From the NCBI GenBank assembly GCA_025617745.1, contig CM046868.1, positions 17,240,615-17,304,614 of the forward strand: 64,000 nt of DNA. Reading direction: 5' to 3'. A program made the position numbers and the translations under genes. Shown one piece after another: positions 61,943 through 64,000 of the stretch (the first letter of the stretch is position 1; each line of letters opens with the position of its first letter). A model generated the notes under the pieces. That model searched no databases and was not told the origin of the DNA. It was given only the letters and a program-made list of their open reading frames with translations. The DNA comes from Heliocidaris erythrogramma. Its lineage: Eukaryota > Echinodermata > Echinoidea > Camarodonta > Echinometridae.

Positions 61943-62553
61943 GTTATAGCATGCCCCGATAAGATGGAGCTACTCATATTGGTAATTATAAAACGGGTTC
62001 AAGAATGTAGCCATCCTGATTGGTCAAATAACACCATGTGACCGTGCCAAAAAAAAGTGATAACATACGGCAAAAAGGCTCTAAACCATGGCTGAGCTGC
62101 GCGTACGCGTACCTCTTGTGCGTGCAAACTTAAAACGCAATGAAATCGCGTAGTTTAATTGTCATTTTAGCGCAGGGATTACATGAGCGCACTGAAACAC
62201 GTATGACTTGTGTTGGCATGGCTGCGCTGCGCTTCTGTGATGTCATCCAGGAAAGCAAATGGCAGCCTCCGTGACTGTGCGACTCTTGGCGTTTCTATGG
62301 AGTTCGTAACCATTTTTATAGACTTCATAATCATATTGCCTGACCCGTTTTATAAAACTATTAATACATGGTTGTGAGTTCGTGCATTAGTGCGATCTGG
62401 CAACATGCAGGTTTTTATCGTGGTGTCAAACACACTCGGCTTGCGCCTCGTATAGTACACCACGATAAAAACCTCTGTGTTGCCAGATCGTACTAACGCA
62501 CTCCCAACCATGTATCAATAGTATATTGGTTACCAGTAACTGCCTAGAATGGC
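61943..62553 (+). pseudogene. Decayed duplicate of KCTD9 exon 2, split by an insertion
   Basis: 61943-61983 repeats the first 41 bases of exon 2 with a few substitutions, including its GTTATAGCATGCCC start. 62523-62553 resumes the copy at TTGGTTACCAGTAACTGCC. The acceptor dinucleotide is CG (TTTTCCCG) instead of AG, so splicing here is unlikely. The halves are separated by 539 bp flanked by the 8-bp direct repeat ATATTGGT (61976-61983 and 62523-62530). The insert has two parts: a piece bounded by inverted TTATAAAACGGGT (61986-61998 and 62343-62355), and a foldback at about 62356-62522. The copy predates the insertion. It was compared only by eye with the functional exon. Confidence 0.78.
62356..62522. 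mobile_element. Foldback MITE with ~65-bp arms
   Basis: The left arm begins ACTATTAATACATGGTTG and the right arm ends CAACCATGTATCAATAGT. Inside, GCGATCTGGCAACA and GGTTTTTATCGTGGTGT recur inverted on the other side, around a short centre near 62430-62450. It has no coding capacity. It sits at the edge of the insertion that split the exon 2 duplicate. Confidence 0.7.
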
Positions 62554-62615
62554 AATGATGATGATGATGATGACTGGTTAATTAAGTGATGGAAATTGAT
62601 TGCATTGTTTTCCAG

Positions 62616-62737
62616 GTTATAGCATGCCCAGATACAATGGAGAGACTCATACTGGTTGCCAGTAACTGCCTAGGATTAACAGCTACTCATGTATTCACAT
62701 CACAAGGAGGTAGAATAGAAGATGCCTCATTAATCAG
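62616..62737 (+). CDS. KCTD9: KCTD9 exon 2 (core of KHA domain)
   Basis: This 122-nt internal exon is bounded by a TTTTCCAG acceptor and an AG|GTACTT donor. It starts in phase 0 with V-I-A-C-P and ends with two bases of an arginine codon that exon 3 completes. Visible conserved pieces are LILVASN, LGLTATHVF, GGRIEDASLIR; the run of L-x-VAS, LG-x-x-AT, GG-x-I-x-D and LIRDD is characteristic of the KCTD9 N-terminal domain. The ubiquitin-like fold is superficially similar to a doublecortin domain, but the LIRDD and EPFI motifs fit KCTD9 better. The upstream intron is about 48 kb and the downstream intron is 798 bp. A broken duplicate of this exon lies at 61943-61983 and 62523-62553. Confidence 0.88.
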
Positions 62738-62768
62738 GTACTTGGCTTCTCAAAATGATAACTTAGTA

Positions 62769-62925
62769 CAGTTAACTTTGCATAAGTCGAATCTGTTCGG
62801 ACCACAAAAATTCGACTTACATGTAGGAAATGTATATAACACATATCTTGCATATTTTGGTCAAAAATTGATTTGACTTGGGGAAAGTTCATCTTATGCG
62901 ACTTCGAGTTATGCAAGGTTAACTG
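62769..62925. mobile_element. Mariner-type MITE in KCTD9 intron 2
   Basis: This 157-bp element begins CAGTTAACTTTGCATAAGTC and ends GTTATGCAAGGTTAACTG. The ends are imperfect inverted repeats and are flanked by TA on both sides (62767-62768 and 62926-62927). TA duplication and CAGT termini fit Tc1/mariner. It has no transposase. Confidence 0.75.
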
Positions 62926-63535
62926 TACTTAGTTTTGTAGTTAGGAATAATTGATATCAAAAAGATGTAGTTTATGTAATGGTGCCATTACTTTACAAAG
63001 GTTTAAAAAAAAAAACAAGGACAAAATTCCTCTACTGATTTTTTTTGAAAGATTCAAAGTACAAGAAGTTTAAATCTCCATTTATTTTTCTTGATGCTTA
63101 AAATGTTGAGGATCTCTTTTTAACATAATAGCCATAATTTGTCCCTCCTCGCCCCACCCCCCCCCCCCCCATATTATTCTGAGAGACTACAGAAGGTGAT
63201 AATGAAAGAAATAAGCGGGAAAATGAGAAACAAGATGTACAGTTAAAACTATTACCAGGAGGTGATTTTCTTTAAAGGAAAACTATCAAAATTTTATTGT
63301 CATCTTAGTTTCTGTTCTCCCCAAAACTTGAAAATTGAATCCAATGAAAAGTCATGAGAACTAAATGTGATTTAACTTAGTTATTATAAAAAATATGTTA
63401 GATATTTTAAGTAAACAAACATAATGTAACATAGAGCTAACCTCTTAAAATGAAAATACCTTTAAATAGTGGAATAAACATGTTTATGGTAGAACCTGTT
63501 TCCCCCCCCCCCCCCCATCATTTCTCTTGCTGCAG

Positions 63536-63579
63536 GGATGATGAAGTATTGTATATATCAGAGAATGAACCGTTCATAG
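63536..63579 (+). CDS. KCTD9: KCTD9 exon 3 (end of KHA domain)
   Basis: This 44-nt exon follows a poly-C tract and a TTGCTGCAG acceptor and ends at ATAG|GTAAGC, a good donor. Its first base completes the arginine codon begun in exon 2. It then reads DDEVLYISENEPFI plus one base of the next codon. The DDEVL and EPFI motifs close the N-terminal domain of KCTD9 in the expected order. The three exons total 229 nt (76 codons plus one base). No further exon is visible before 64000, so the BTB and pentapeptide-repeat parts should lie downstream. Confidence 0.88.
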
Positions 63580-64000
63580 GTAAGCAAACTTTGACCCTTT
63601 CATTATTTTGCTAAAGTTCTGTTGATAATATGACAGTGGTGAATGTGTAATGCAAGAGAAGAATGTTTGATAAGCTGGAGGCAAAGTGGTAGAGGTGTAA
63701 TAGTTGAATGGTTTAAATCACTTCACTGGAAACAAAGAAGAAAATAACAAAATGATATGGAAATTACTGTGGTGAAATCTCAGTGTAACTCTTGCTAATC
63801 ATAAAAAAGCTCCCATGTACCAAATTAAAAAAACAACAACACTTTTGAGGAAAGACAAAGGCTCGATTATTGGAAAATTGATGAAACAGGAAGGACTTTC
63901 GACTTTTAAAATCTGTAATGCTTTATAGAATTACAGGAAGTAAAATTAAGAACTTGTTACATTTACATGTACATGAGATTGATGAGTGACCTCCATTCAC
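63580..64000 (+). other. KCTD9 intron 3, partial
   Basis: The region following the exon 3 donor has no further exon-like block before the window ends. Confidence 0.6.

Larger units (their letters stand above)
14445..62615 (+). other. KCTD9 intron 1 (inferred, about 48.2 kb)
   Basis: Exons 1 and 2 match in phase (0/0) and in domain continuity, so everything between them is inferred to be one intron. It contains the A/B repeat cluster, three Helitron-like elements, several MITEs, LINE fragments, a Merlin remnant and a gypsy pseudogene. The inference would fail if exon 1 belonged to a duplicated or misassembled segment, since a 48-kb first intron is long for an echinoderm-sized genome. Confidence 0.65.

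Noticed and set aside
61943..61983. Alternative exon of KCTD9
   Set aside because: The acceptor AG is mutated to CG and the copy is interrupted after 41 bases.
14382..63579. Doublecortin-domain gene
   Set aside because: The fold is similar, but GGRIEDASLIRDDEVL and EPFI fit the KCTD9 N-terminal domain better.

Overview
The window is non-coding-rich animal DNA, most likely from a marine invertebrate deuterostome and probably an echinoderm. The evidence is spliced exons, AT-rich sequence with long homopolymer runs, and a dense mix of LINE, Ty3/gypsy, Tc1/mariner, Merlin, hAT-like, TTAA-target and Helitron-like fragments. The species is an inference, and nothing here looks bacterial.

One host gene organises the window. 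Exon 1 (14382-14444), exon 2 (62616-62737) and exon 3 (63536-63579), all on the + strand, join in phase. They encode the N-terminal KHA-type (ubiquitin-like) domain of a KCTD9 orthologue; the BTB and pentapeptide-repeat parts would lie beyond 64000. If this is right, about 48.2 kb of the window (14445-62615) is intron 1, filled with nested mobile elements and repeats. A decayed partial copy of exon 2 lies just upstream of the real one.

Layout: 1-5600 holds two foldback elements and the 3' end of a LINE split by a TTAA-flanked element. 5600-13310 is one tandem satellite array with a unit of about 211 bp, roughly 36 copies, and a higher-order duplication at an offset of 2962 bp. 13310-14380 is the presumed 5' region of KCTD9 and contains a hAT-like element with an 8-bp target duplication. 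14800-25100 is a cluster of two repeat units, here called A and B, in direct and inverted copies. Each carries an exon-like block with splice signals, and the two blocks join in frame when on the same strand. 25100-27000 is homopolymer-rich MITE debris. 26897-30163 and 45052-48960 hold Helitron-like elements with a GATGATAATCAT-type microsatellite and an internal tRNA-like module. 30446-35600 holds an element with nested insertions and a LINE split by a 1.67-kb Tc1/mariner-like foldback. 35600-45000 contains a tRNA-derived repeat, a retroposed 3' end, an approximately 1-kb-spaced duplication, a purine-rich tandem array and a LINE tail. 49000-54800 contains a TRIM-like direct repeat, a second tRNA-derived repeat, a Merlin transposase remnant and several MITEs. 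58190-60977 (- strand) is a broken Ty3/gypsy gag-pro-RT-RNase H.

The best candidate for something undescribed is the A/B unit family at 14.8-25.1 kb, with an old relic at 55.5 kb. I do not recognise its encoded sequence.
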